A stretch of 21,941 bases of DNA from an uncultured Chloroflexota bacterium (GTDB taxonomy: Bacteria; Chloroflexota; Anaerolineae; B4-G1; DUEL01): NCBI GenBank assembly GCA_937138275.1, contig CAKZOY010000406.1, positions 1-21,941 of the forward strand, read 5' to 3'. The position numbers and the translations under genes were made by a program. The notes under the pieces were generated by a model that did no database searches, was not told the origin of the DNA, and saw only the letters and a program-made list of their open reading frames with translations. Below are positions 7,965 to 15,409 of this stretch, piece after piece (the stretch's first letter is position 1; each line of letters opens with the position of its first letter).

Positions 7965-7998
7965 AAAAGGCCGGGCACTGCACGGTGCCCGGCCTTTT
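7965..7998 (+). terminator. intrinsic terminator after the aminotransferase gene
   Basis: Perfect 14-bp stem (7965-7978 with 7985-7998), 6-base loop; the right arm ends in TTTT and the left begins with AAAA. It starts 3 bases after the TAG stop. The symmetric A/T tails could let it work in both directions. Confidence 0.88.
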
Positions 7999-8103
7999 GT
8001 TCAGGAGAAAAGTCCCCCGTCAGGGCTATGACGGTGCTTGCCGCCGCAGGCCAACAGGCCACCAATCCACCCAGAGCGGGCGGATAGCCACCAGGAGGGC
8101 AAG

Positions 8104-9507
8104 ATGTACGAGTATAACAAAGTCACCCCCGGGATTCTCACCGTCCTGGCGGAAATCGTCGGCGAAAACAACGTCCGCACCGACGCCGAAGCACTGGAAA
8201 AGTACGCCCACGATGAGACGGTGGGCGTGTGGGCGCAGCCGGACGTCGTCGTCTACGTCCGCTCCGCGCAGCAGGTGGCGGATATCTTCCGCCTGGCCCA
8301 GCGGGAGCGCATCCCGGTGACGCCGCGCGGGGCGGGCTACGGCCTGAGCGGCGGCGCCGTCCCCGTCTACGGCGGCATCGTCCTCTCCCTGGAGAAGATG
8401 AACCGTATCCTGGAGATTGACCACCGCAACCTGATGGTCACCGTGGAGCCGGGGGTCATCACCGGGGATATCCATCGCGCAGTGGAGGCGGAGGGATTGT
8501 TCTACCCACCCGATCCGGCCAGTTTGGACTCCTGCTCCATCGGAGGAAACATCGCCGAGGGGGCCGGTGGCCCGCGGGCGGTCAAATACGGGACGACGAA
8601 GGACTACGTCTGCGGGCTGGAGGCGGTGCTTCCTTCGGGAGACATCATCACCTGCGGCGGGAAACTGGTCAAAAACGTCACCGGCTACAACCTGGTCCAG
8701 TTGCTCATCGGCTCCGAGGGGACGCTGGCGGTGGTGACCAAAATCGTCCTGCGGCTGCTGCCCCTGCCCAAAGTTCGGGTGGACCTGCTGGTCCCCTACG
8801 ACGACTTTCAGGCCGCCGCCGACACCGTCTCCGCCATCATCGCTGCCCGCATCCTGCCGGCGACGATAGAGTTCATGGAGCAGGATAGTATTCTGGCCGT
8901 GGAGCGGCTGTTACAGAAGAAAGTCCCCTACGACGACGCCGCGGCCCATCTGCTCATCCAGTTGGACGGCAACCGACCAGAAGCGGTGGATGCGGACTAC
9001 GAGGCGGTGGGGGAGATCTGCCTGGCCCATGGGGCGCGGGATGTGCTGGTGGCGCGGGATTCCCGGACGCGCGACCGTCTGTGGGAGGCGCGGCGGGCGA
9101 TCATAGACGCGCTCAAACATGAGAGCCCGGTCAACCATATGGAGGATGTAGTCGTCCCAAGGGCGGAGATTCCGGCGCTACTGCGGGGGATCAAGGAGAT
9201 TGCCCGGCAACACGGTCTGCGCATCGTCTGTTTCGGCCACGCCGGAGACGGGAACGTCCACGTCAACGCCCTCAAGGACGATATGCCCGACGACCGCTGG
9301 CAGGCGCTGGTGCCGGTCCTCTCCGAAGAAATCTATCGGTTGGCCCTGTCGCTGGGCGGGACCATCACCGGGGAGCACGGGATCGGTGCTACCCGTCGCC
9401 GCTACCTGCATCTGGCGCTGGACCCGGTCCAGATAGAGATGATGCGGCGGATCAAAGATGCCTTTGACCCGCACCACATCCTGAATCCGGGGAAGATTTT
9501 CCCGTAG
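8104..9507 (+). CDS. glcD: FAD-linked oxidase, glycolate/D-lactate dehydrogenase family (GlcD-like)
   Basis: This flavoenzyme of the FAD_binding_4/FAD-oxidase_C architecture oxidises 2-hydroxy acids such as glycolate or D-lactate. The FAD-binding part (about 35-210) shows PRGAGYGLSGGAVPV, SIGGNIAEGAGGPRAVKYGT and KNVTGYNLVQLLIGSEGTL. The C-terminal part has CFGHAGDGNVHVN and TGEHGIGATRR, conserved substrate/metal His-containing motifs. The 467-aa length is standard. The ATG at 8104 follows AGGAGG (8093-8098); a longer in-frame start at 8038 lacks a ribosome site. GlcE and GlcF (Fe-S) partners are absent here, so it may work alone or with subunits elsewhere. It is separated from the aminotransferase by a strong terminator, so the two genes need not be cotranscribed. 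Confidence 0.88.
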   Translation: MYEYNKVTPGILTVLAEIVGENNVRTDAEALEKYAHDETVGVWAQPDVVVYVRSAQQVADIFRLAQRERIPVTPRGAGYGLSGGAVPVYGGIVLSLEKMNRILEIDHRNLMVTVEPGVITGDIHRAVEAEGLFYPPDPASLDSCSIGGNIAEGAGGPRAVKYGTTKDYVCGLEAVLPSGDIITCGGKLVKNVTGYNLVQLLIGSEGTLAVVTKIVLRLLPLPKVRVDLLVPYDDFQAAADTVSAIIAARILPATIEFMEQDSILAVERLLQKKVPYDDAAAHLLIQLDGNRPEAVDADYEAVGEICLAHGARDVLVARDSRTRDRLWEARRAIIDALKHESPVNHMEDVVVPRAEIPALLRGIKEIARQHGLRIVCFGHAGDGNVHVNALKDDMPDDRWQALVPVLSEEIYRLALSLGGTITGEHGIGATRRRYLHLALDPVQIEMMRRIKDAFDPHHILNPGKIFP

Positions 9508-9822
9508 TCAGGGGGTGGTGTTCTCCCGAACCCAGGCCAGATATCGGTCCAGCCCCTGCCGGATGGGAATCTGGACGATCTCCGGGACTTCGTAGGAGTG
9601 GTGCTGACGGATGAAGTCCTCCACGTCGCCGTAACGGGGGACGGTCGTCTTAATGAGAAGCAACCATTCCGCGTCCCGGTTCAGACGCCCCTCCCAGGCG
9701 TAGTGACTGGTGATGGGCATCACCTGGACGCAGGCGGCCAGTTTCCGGGAGACCAGTCCCTCGGCCAGGCGGTGGGCCTCTTCCTCCGTCCCGGCCGTTG
9801 TCAGCACGACGCAGTATTCCAT
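9508..9822 (-). CDS. cutA: divalent-ion tolerance protein CutA1
   Basis: This is a small trimeric cytoplasmic protein linked to copper/divalent metal tolerance; its real biochemical role is unsettled. The 104-aa product has the CutA signatures LTTAGTEEEAHRLAEGLVSRK, AACVQVMP, SHYAWEGRLNRDAEWLLLIKT and HSYEVPEIVQIPI. The chosen start is the ATG at 9822 with GCGGGGGT about 9 bases upstream; longer in-frame reading adds unrelated residues. Its TGA stop (complement of 9508-9510) abuts the TAG of the converging glcD gene with no base in between. It lies 121 bases downstream of the GYD gene on the same strand and may be the last gene of that transcript. Confidence 0.93.
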   Translation of the reverse strand: MEYCVVLTTAGTEEEAHRLAEGLVSRKLAACVQVMPITSHYAWEGRLNRDAEWLLLIKTTVPRYGDVEDFIRQHHSYEVPEIVQIPIRQGLDRYLAWVRENTTP

Positions 9823-9943
9823 ATCTGATTTACCCCCGCGGTTGCCAGGTAGCGGTTCTCTATATGCGAAGGGGCCGGAGCGACGGTTGGGTCGCCCGAC
9901 CCCTCCCAAAACGAGCGCCTTGCGCACTCCCTGCTGTCGGGCC

Positions 9944-10240
9944 CTACATCTTCTCCACCATCTCCCGGAACTCTTCAAAGGGGATGGCGGTCAGCGTCTG
10001 AGTGGTGCTGTGGCCGAAGACGTTTGCCAGGAGGGCCACTTTGGCCGCGGATTTGGCGTCGGGCGCTTCAAAGATGTGCAGGAAGTCGTACTCGCCCAGC
10101 AGGGCGTAACTGGCGATCCGACGCACCTCAGGGCATTCCTCTCGCAACCGTTTCTCAAACTCCCGATCCATCTCCGAGAGGGCCCGGATCTCGCCGGGAC
10201 TGCGCAGAGAGACTTTGGAAAGAAGGATAAATGTCGCCAT
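9944..10240 (-). CDS. GYD-domain protein
   Basis: The 98-aa product starts MATFILLSKVS and contains LLGEYDFLHIFEAPDAKSAAKVAL (GEYD in place of the name-giving GYD) and a C-terminal TLTAIPFEEFREMVEKM. This is the alpha/beta barrel pattern of the GYD family, which has no established function and resembles ferredoxin-like dimeric folds. The ATG at 10240 has GGAGGAGGT a few bases upstream, which rules out a longer form. The gene begins 28 bases after the stop of the membrane protein at 10269-11678, so cotranscription is likely. It has no signal peptide and is probably cytoplasmic. Confidence 0.85.
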   Translation of the reverse strand: MATFILLSKVSLRSPGEIRALSEMDREFEKRLREECPEVRRIASYALLGEYDFLHIFEAPDAKSAAKVALLANVFGHSTTQTLTAIPFEEFREMVEKM

Positions 10241-10268
10241 CTCGCACCTCCTCCCCAATGTCTGGCAA

Positions 10269-11678
10269 TCAGGGAAGACCGGAAATCTCAAAGGTATAGC
10301 CCAGGATGGTGACCACACAGGTGGTAGCCTGAGGGCGGGCGAACTGCAATTCCACTTCCCGCGCCTCTCCCGCCGCGATGGTCCACGGAAGCGGCGGGGC
10401 AGCCGCCCGGAGTTCGGTTCCCCCCGCGCGCGAACTGAGGGAGATATCCCGCTCCGTCACTTCCAGGGAACCCTGCCCGCTGTTGCGCACCAGCGCGACG
10501 ATGTGCAGCACTTCGCCCCCTTCTCCCAGGAAAGCCTGAAGGACCGTGACTTCGGCCAGCGGTATGGCTACCGGCGGGGGGGTGTAGGTGAGGGAGAAGC
10601 GAGCGCGCAGTTCCGCCGCCGCTTGCGGGCCGAATACCCAGGTCAGCATGGGGCCGGCAATCGCTTCCGGAACGATGTAGGCGACGGTTCCATTCGCCCT
10701 TCCCCCGACCGGAATCTCTCCCGGGAACGGGCCGTATTTCCCCCGCGCGGCCAGGGCTGGCGTGGGAAGGTAGCGGGTGCTGTCTCCATCCACCAGTTCC
10801 ATCACGAAATCGCCGGGGGTCAGGGAGGAGGTTCCGGTATTTTCCACGGTCAGTTCCACGAAATAGGCCACCGTCCCCGCAGGGAGTTCGGGGAGGCCCC
10901 GCTCCGCATGGGTCTCCAGAACGGTCACCCGGGCATCTCCGGCCTGCACCGGCTGACCGGGACCGGCGGTGGGCCCCGTCGCCGAGGGCGTCGCCTCCAG
11001 CAGTTCACGGAAATCCGCCTCTACCGCCAGCCGGTCCCCTTCTGCCAGCACCACCAGCGTCAGGCCCGGACGGGTCTGCGCGAAGAGAGTCGCGTCGTCC
11101 GGGGCGACCGTCCTCTGGCGGGTCACCCGGAAAACCATCCGGACGCCGCTGGAAAGATGCAGGACAACTTTATCTCCCTCCTTTAACCCACCGGCCAGGG
11201 CGAGGTTGTCCTCCGTCATCTCCAGGCCCAGGATGTACGGGAGCACCGTCCCGCTGGCCCAGAAGGCGGAACCGCCGGAGGAGGCCGGGGCCTGCCATGC
11301 TGTCCCCTCCACGACAACCGGTTGTACCGGGAAGGAGCGATCGCCCACCTCCAGAGACACGGGGATTGGGAGAGAGATTCCCGTGTTGCCAATCTCCGCC
11401 ACCGGCGGCGCAGGGAGTGGCAAGGGACTGGTGGACGGGAAGACCCGCGTGATGGAGAGGGGGATGCCCGGCGGACGGCGGGGGAAGAGGACCGGATGCA
11501 GGGCCAGGGCAACGATGAGCGTGATGACCAGCAGGGCCGCCAGAATGCCGCCCAACCAGAGAAGCGGGAACGGTATGTGGAAGGGTAGACGGCCGGGCGA
11601 AGGAGGTGGGGCAGAAGCGACCGGCTCTGCCTCCGCTTCTTCCATCGGGGAGGGTACGGGGAGCGGTTCTTCCATCAC
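10269..11678 (-). CDS. membrane protein with degenerate sortase-like domain and DUF4352-like domains
   Basis: A 469-aa product of no recognised named family. Visible parts: Pro/Glu-rich cytoplasmic start (1-35); one membrane segment (about 38-61); a region at about 98-224 that follows a sortase layout (ISLPIPVSL; LKEGDKVVLHLSSGVRMVF; VTRQRTVAPDDATLF; PGLTLVVL); a beta-rich DUF4352-like domain (about 245-345); and a second beta-sandwich (about 365-469). Where sortases carry LAGH and LTLVTC, this protein has WASG (140-143) and LTLVVL, so catalytic His and Cys seem lost and a binding or scaffold role is inferred. GTG at 11678 overlaps the upstream TGA (GTGATG), so translation is coupled; ATG at 11675 is an alternative. 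The sortase reading comes from motif order only. Confidence 0.6.
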   Translation of the reverse strand: MMEEPLPVPSPMEEAEAEPVASAPPPSPGRLPFHIPFPLLWLGGILAALLVITLIVALALHPVLFPRRPPGIPLSITRVFPSTSPLPLPAPPVAEIGNTGISLPIPVSLEVGDRSFPVQPVVVEGTAWQAPASSGGSAFWASGTVLPYILGLEMTEDNLALAGGLKEGDKVVLHLSSGVRMVFRVTRQRTVAPDDATLFAQTRPGLTLVVLAEGDRLAVEADFRELLEATPSATGPTAGPGQPVQAGDARVTVLETHAERGLPELPAGTVAYFVELTVENTGTSSLTPGDFVMELVDGDSTRYLPTPALAARGKYGPFPGEIPVGGRANGTVAYIVPEAIAGPMLTWVFGPQAAAELRARFSLTYTPPPVAIPLAEVTVLQAFLGEGGEVLHIVALVRNSGQGSLEVTERDISLSSRAGGTELRAAAPPLPWTIAAGEAREVELQFARPQATTCVVTILGYTFEISGLP

Positions 11679-13156
11679 GGGCTTCCTGAGGGGGGAGCAA
11701 TACGGATGTACACGCTGGCCCCTTCTCCTTCCACCACCCGGCCGATGCCCAGGTAGGGGACAAAAATCCGAACCGCTCCCCGGACGGCCGCGGTGAACCG
11801 GAGACGGCCTGTTTCGTCTGTCACTCCCTCGGCGATCTGATCGCCGGTCAGGGTGTCATAAGCAATAATCCGCAACCCGGCCACTCCCTCCCCCGCCCCG
11901 GGACTGCGGTCGTTGTTGGAATCGTAGTAGACCAGAATGTCCAGCGGGACGAAGCGGGGAGCGGGCGTCGTCTGGGGGGGCACCGGGGTCGGGGTGGAGA
12001 TCAGCCGTACGGAAAGTTCTCCCGCAGGGATCGGCGTATCGGTGGGGAGTGGCGAGGTGAAAGGAGGCGGCGTTGGCACATCCTTCGGCGCGACGGGCGT
12101 GGCGCGCGGGGTAGCGGTCGGTGCGGGAGTGGGCAGGCCCGGGACCTCCATCGTGCAGCGTAGGCTGTAGGTGCTGTTCTGGACCTCCGAGTAGGGGATT
12201 CGCCCGCCGTGACCGACCAGTACATAGAGATACCCCTCGTAGGTGGAGAGGTAGGAGATGCGGCTGCGGTAATCTCCCAGGGTCACATCGTCGTTGCCAC
12301 CCAGCGCGTTGCGGTTATGGTCGTAGATGATGATGTTCGTGTCCACGCCTGGGGCCAGATTTGACGTCTCACACGTGTAAAGAAGTCTGGGCTTGACCCA
12401 GATTTTGTAGAAGTCGTTGTCTTCCGTGGCCCCACCCCAGGGAATGAAGTTCAGATTATCATAGGTGACGTTCGTAGCGATGGTGGCGGCGCGGTCAAAG
12501 TCGTAGTTGGGCTCAAAGCGGTCCGCTCCAGGGATGCCCGTAGGCGGGGGAGTTGATGTCGGACCGGGGGCTCCCGTGGGGGTGGCTGTCGGCGCCAGGG
12601 CGTTCGCATCCAGGCGATATGTGCCCCCGCCGCACAATGGGGTAATCTGGAGAACCTTGAAATAATAGGGGCCAGCGGTGGTGGCGACCAGGCGGACCTG
12701 GGCGGATGCCCCATCCAGTGGATTCACATCCGTCAGCACGGGGGTATAACTGGCGTCGTACACAATGATCCCCAGATTGTAGTTTCCCAGACCATCGGGG
12801 ATCGCGTAGACCTCGTAGGTCCAGCCAAGCGTCGCGTTGTCCAGACGGAAGTAATCCTCTTCAGGGTTGACCTTATCTCCTCTGTTCCCCTGAACCAGTG
12901 CCAACCCGCTGTAATCCGCCAGGATTGCCGCGGTTGCAAAACTGTTGATACCTGGCAGGGGATCCGTGGTCGTCACGGCCAGGGTACAGGTAATCAGGTT
13001 CGTATGGAGGGCCGGTTGAAACCGAAAGGGTTCCCCACGGGGGGGTGAGATGGCCTGCGAACCGGAAGAGGGACCGATCTGGAGAGCCAGGAGCAGGGCC
13101 AACCCCGCGATCCCCAGTACCAGCCCCTCCCGTAGAAGCGAACGGGATCGCACCAT
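11675..13156 (-). CDS. secreted multidomain surface protein (PPC-like repeats plus SdrD/Cna-B-like domain)
   Basis: The 493-aa product has a signal peptide (about 1-35, basic MVRSRSLLRE then a hydrophobic stretch). Two beta-rich domains follow, resembling bacterial pre-peptidase C-terminal domains: about 60-187, and about 211-336 beginning DRFEPNYDFDRAATIA. Pro/Thr linkers lie at 188-210 and 340-402. The C-terminal domain (about 404-488) has LDILVYYDSNNDRSPGAGEG and AEGVTDETGRLRF, the SdrD-B/Cna-B pattern. No protease catalytic motif is seen, so binding or structural function at the cell surface is inferred. The ATG at 13156 is chosen because it begins the signal peptide and follows AAGGGAGG; spacing is short (3 bases). 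A promoter lies at 13202-13229. It is the first gene of a transcript with the following membrane protein. Confidence 0.75.
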   Translation of the reverse strand: MVRSRSLLREGLVLGIAGLALLLALQIGPSSGSQAISPPRGEPFRFQPALHTNLITCTLAVTTTDPLPGINSFATAAILADYSGLALVQGNRGDKVNPEEDYFRLDNATLGWTYEVYAIPDGLGNYNLGIIVYDASYTPVLTDVNPLDGASAQVRLVATTAGPYYFKVLQITPLCGGGTYRLDANALAPTATPTGAPGPTSTPPPTGIPGADRFEPNYDFDRAATIATNVTYDNLNFIPWGGATEDNDFYKIWVKPRLLYTCETSNLAPGVDTNIIIYDHNRNALGGNDDVTLGDYRSRISYLSTYEGYLYVLVGHGGRIPYSEVQNSTYSLRCTMEVPGLPTPAPTATPRATPVAPKDVPTPPPFTSPLPTDTPIPAGELSVRLISTPTPVPPQTTPAPRFVPLDILVYYDSNNDRSPGAGEGVAGLRIIAYDTLTGDQIAEGVTDETGRLRFTAAVRGAVRIFVPYLGIGRVVEGEGASVYIRIAPPSGSP

Positions 13157-13201
13157 TATCCTCCCTTCAACCTGGCGGGTTTTACCGCTCAGGCTGTCTT
13201 T

Positions 13202-13229
13202 GTTATACCACAAAAAGCCCAGGAGTCAA
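13202..13229 (-). promoter_or_regulatory. promoter of the surface-protein operon
   Basis: On the minus strand TTGACT (complement of 13224-13229) is followed after 16 bases by TATAAC (complement of 13202-13207): 5/6 matches in each box. The start site would be near 13195, about 40 bases before the ATG at 13156. Confidence 0.65.
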
Positions 13230-13236
13230 GCCCACG

Positions 13237-13277
13237 AGGGTGCATTTCAATTCTATGGCAAGTTATACCCATTGCGT
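13237..13277 (+). repeat. repeat R1, copy 1
   Basis: A 41-nt unit that begins AGGGTGCATTTCA and ends ATACCCATTGCGT. An inverted copy at 18928-18976 shares both 13-nt ends exactly and the TATGGCA between them, but has 8 extra bases in the middle. No coding or RNA identity is recognised. Confidence 0.8.
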
Positions 13278-13333
13278 TTGGGGATTCGGATTCTTAGACC
13301 GGATTTATCAAACCCTTCCCTCCTGCTCCCCTC

Positions 13334-13381
13334 CCCGTTGAGGGCGGACAGAACGTCCGTCCCTACGGCCGCGCGGGGAGG
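13334..13381 (+). repeat. repeat with GGAC/GTCC inverted core, copy 1
   Basis: 48 nt that match 18559-18606 at 42 positions without gaps. The core is an imperfect palindrome (GGGCGGAC then GTCCGTCCC) followed by CTACGGCC. It leads directly into repeat R2. Confidence 0.8.
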
Positions 13382-13391
13382 GGGGATTTTT

Positions 13392-13469
13392 CTCCCCCTT
13401 CTCCCCCGTTTGCGGGGGAGAAGGGGGCCGGGGGGATGAGGGGGTGTTAACGTCTGCCGACCGACGATT
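13392..13469 (+). repeat. repeat R2 (14-bp hairpin plus tail), uninterrupted copy
   Basis: The 78 nt align without gaps to 18780-18857 with 72 identities; the 24 nt before it (13368-13391) match 18701-18724 with one difference. It contains a perfect 14-bp stem (13394-13407 with 13414-13427, loop GTTTGC). Its right end runs through the ftsB stop codon into the last six codons. For ftsB the hairpin lies just downstream and may serve as a terminator. Confidence 0.88.
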
Positions 13470-13764
13470 GATCGGGCACAACCAGCCGGACTTCGCCCGG
13501 ACGCACCATTCCACCGTACACCCGCGCCCATTCCTCCGCATATTCGGGAGAGGAAACCCGACGGAGTTCCTTCTCCAGCGCCTGTTTGCGTGCCTGCTCA
13601 TACTGGATCTGAGATTGCAGTTCCATCTGGGCGACCCGAATCTGCCGCAGGCGGGCGATCTGCTGCCAGACCCCGCGGGCGGTGACACCAACGACGACCA
13701 GCATCACCAGAAAGGCCAGTCCCCAGATGACCCATGGTTGTCCTCCCCCGCTTTTTCGGCTCAT
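13447..13764 (-). CDS. FtsB/DivIC-type septum formation initiator
   Basis: A 105-aa bitopic protein: short basic cytoplasmic start (MSRKSGGGQPW), one membrane segment (about 12-33), a coiled coil (about 35-70, LRQIRVAQMELQSQIQYEQ and following) and a short extracytoplasmic end (SSPEYAEEWARVYGGMVRPGEVRLVVP). This is the FtsB/DivIC layout; such proteins join FtsL and FtsQ/DivIB in the divisome. The EYAEEWAR...GMVRPGE stretch is the typical conserved region. The start ATG at 13764 has AAAGGAG with 5-base spacing. The final residues SSVGRR and the stop are encoded within repeat R2, so the native C-terminal tail has been altered or defined by the repeat. It lies 72 bases downstream of the GTPase gene and is probably cotranscribed. 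Confidence 0.82.
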   Translation of the reverse strand: MSRKSGGGQPWVIWGLAFLVMLVVVGVTARGVWQQIARLRQIRVAQMELQSQIQYEQARKQALEKELRRVSSPEYAEEWARVYGGMVRPGEVRLVVPDQSSVGRR

Positions 13765-13836
13765 CTTGCTCCTTTCTCCTGCCCGGGTGAAGGGATTTAT
13801 GCTGGTTTCGCCGCTATGAGACTCTTTCACCTCTCG

Positions 13837-15153
13837 CTATCCCCCGAACCGTCGGGCCAGAATCTCTTCTAAGGTTGGTTGCCCAATGACCTGGAGTTCG
13901 TAGCGGACCCGGTCCACGGGATAGCGCACTTTCAGCAGACGGCGGATGTCAATGGGCGTCGCCGCCAGCACCAGATCGCACGGGGTGGCGTTGATGGTCT
14001 CCTCCAGGTCGCGGATTTGCTCTTCGCCATACCCCATAGCGGGCAGCAGCGGCCCGATGTGCGGATATTTCTGGAAAGTTTCGGCGATAGAGCGGACGGC
14101 GTACGGGCGCGGGTCTACCAGTTCGGCCGCTCCGAAACGGCGCGCCGCCACCACACCGGCACCGTAGGCCATCTCGCCGTGGGTCAATGTGGGGCCGTCT
14201 TCAATGACCAGCACACGCTTGCCGTGTACGGCATCCGGGTCCTGCAGGAAAATGGGGGACGCTGCTTCCAGTACGATGGCATGCGGGTTCACTTCGTAAA
14301 CATTTTGTCGGACATACGCCACATTCCCCGGATCAGCGGTGTCCACCTTGTTGATTACCACAACGTCTGCGGCCCGCAGGTTGACCTCGCCAGGGTGGTA
14401 GCGGACCTCGTGGCCGGGCCGGTGGGGGTCGGCGACGACGATGTACAGGTCCGGGCGGAAGAAGGGGAAATCGTTGTTGCCCCCGTCCCAGACGATGATG
14501 TCCGCTTCCTCCTCCGCCTGACGGAGAATCCGCTCGTAGTCCACGCCCGCGTACACCACCATCCCGCGCTCTATGTGCGGCTCATACTCCTCCCGCTCCT
14601 CAATCGTACAGCGGTAGCGGTCCAGGTCTTCGTATGTGGCGAATCGCTGGACGGTCTGGGTGACCAGGTCGCCGTAGGGCATGGGGTGGCGGACGACGAC
14701 GACCTTTTTGCCCATCCGGCGCAGCGCATCGGCAACGTAACGAGTCGTCTGGCTCTTGCCGGAGCCGGTGCGCACGGCGCAGACCGCCACAACTGGCTTC
14801 CGGCTGCTCAGCATCGTCGTCCCGATGCCCATCAGGCGGAAGTCGGCCCCGGCTACCAGTGCCTGGGATGCTTTGTGCATCACGTATTCGTGGGAGACGT
14901 CCGAGTAGGCGAAGACCACCTGGTCCACCTGATACCGGCGGATCAGGTCGGGGAGTTCCTCTTCGGGGTAAATGGGAATTCCCTCCGGGTAGAGGGGGCC
15001 GGCCAGTTCGGGCGGGTAGCGGCGTCCCTCAATGTTGGGAATCTGGGTGGCCGTGAACGCGACGACCTGGTAGTCGGGGTTATCGCGAAAATAGACGTTG
15101 AAGTTGTGGAAATCGCGCCCGGCGGCGCCCATAATGATGACTTGTTTCGGCAT
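13837..15153 (-). CDS. cyclic 2,3-diphosphoglycerate synthase-like P-loop GTPase
   Basis: The 438-aa product belongs to the family annotated from archaeal cyclic-2,3-diphosphoglycerate synthetase, an enzyme making the thermoprotectant cDPG from 2,3-bisphosphoglycerate. Seen: an N-terminal Rossmann-like part (KQVIIMGAAGRDFHNFNVYF), a central P-loop (TGSGKSQTTRYV, Lys133), WDGGNNDFPFF as the metal/switch region, VVINKVD as a guanine-type NKxD motif, and a C-terminal block ending VRYELQVIGQPTLEEIL. The length fits the family (about 440-460). The ATG at 15153 follows AAGGAG. Bacterial members are mostly uncharacterised, so true cDPG synthesis is not assured; a general GTPase role is possible. It is followed by ftsB on the same strand. 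Confidence 0.8.
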   Translation of the reverse strand: MPKQVIIMGAAGRDFHNFNVYFRDNPDYQVVAFTATQIPNIEGRRYPPELAGPLYPEGIPIYPEEELPDLIRRYQVDQVVFAYSDVSHEYVMHKASQALVAGADFRLMGIGTTMLSSRKPVVAVCAVRTGSGKSQTTRYVADALRRMGKKVVVVRHPMPYGDLVTQTVQRFATYEDLDRYRCTIEEREEYEPHIERGMVVYAGVDYERILRQAEEEADIIVWDGGNNDFPFFRPDLYIVVADPHRPGHEVRYHPGEVNLRAADVVVINKVDTADPGNVAYVRQNVYEVNPHAIVLEAASPIFLQDPDAVHGKRVLVIEDGPTLTHGEMAYGAGVVAARRFGAAELVDPRPYAVRSIAETFQKYPHIGPLLPAMGYGEEQIRDLEETINATPCDLVLAATPIDIRRLLKVRYPVDRVRYELQVIGQPTLEEILARRFGG

Positions 15154-15241
15154 AATGGTCTCCTTGGAGTAGGATGCGCCCGGCGGGCCTGCGACCCGCC
15201 ACGTAAGGCTGGATGATGGGGTTGGGAATGGGCTGATAGAT

Positions 15242-15401
15242 TAACTATTCAGCCAGGGGGAAACCTACCCCCGGCCCCTCTCCTGTGCTGCGGGAGAGAC
15301 CTCACCCTCACCCCGTCGCCTTCGGCGACACCCCTCTCCCTCTCCCATTGGGTGGGGGAGAGGGTGAGGTTTCCCCCTCAACCCAACAAGCTGAACAGTT
15401 A
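15242..15401 (+). mobile_element. MITE-like element with terminal inverted repeats
   Basis: The ends 15242-15253 and 15390-15401 are inverted repeats with one mismatch in 12. Inside, 15255-15266 pairs with 15367-15378 (perfect 12 bp), 15300-15309 with 15360-15369, and 15315-15320 with 15324-15329 around TTC. The element is flanked by GATAGAT at 15235-15241 and 15403-15409, consistent with a target duplication, though one base (15402) separates the right end from its copy. No transposase is encoded. It sits between the nusB stop and the GTPase gene start and may separate the two transcripts. Confidence 0.65.
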
Positions 15402-15409
15402 CGATAGAT

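Noticed and set aside
13879..15216. 445-codon plus-strand open frame opposite the GTPase gene
   Set aside because: It mirrors a well-supported gene in GC-rich DNA, has no ribosome site and gives a low-complexity Gly/Val/Arg/His-rich translation with no family motif.
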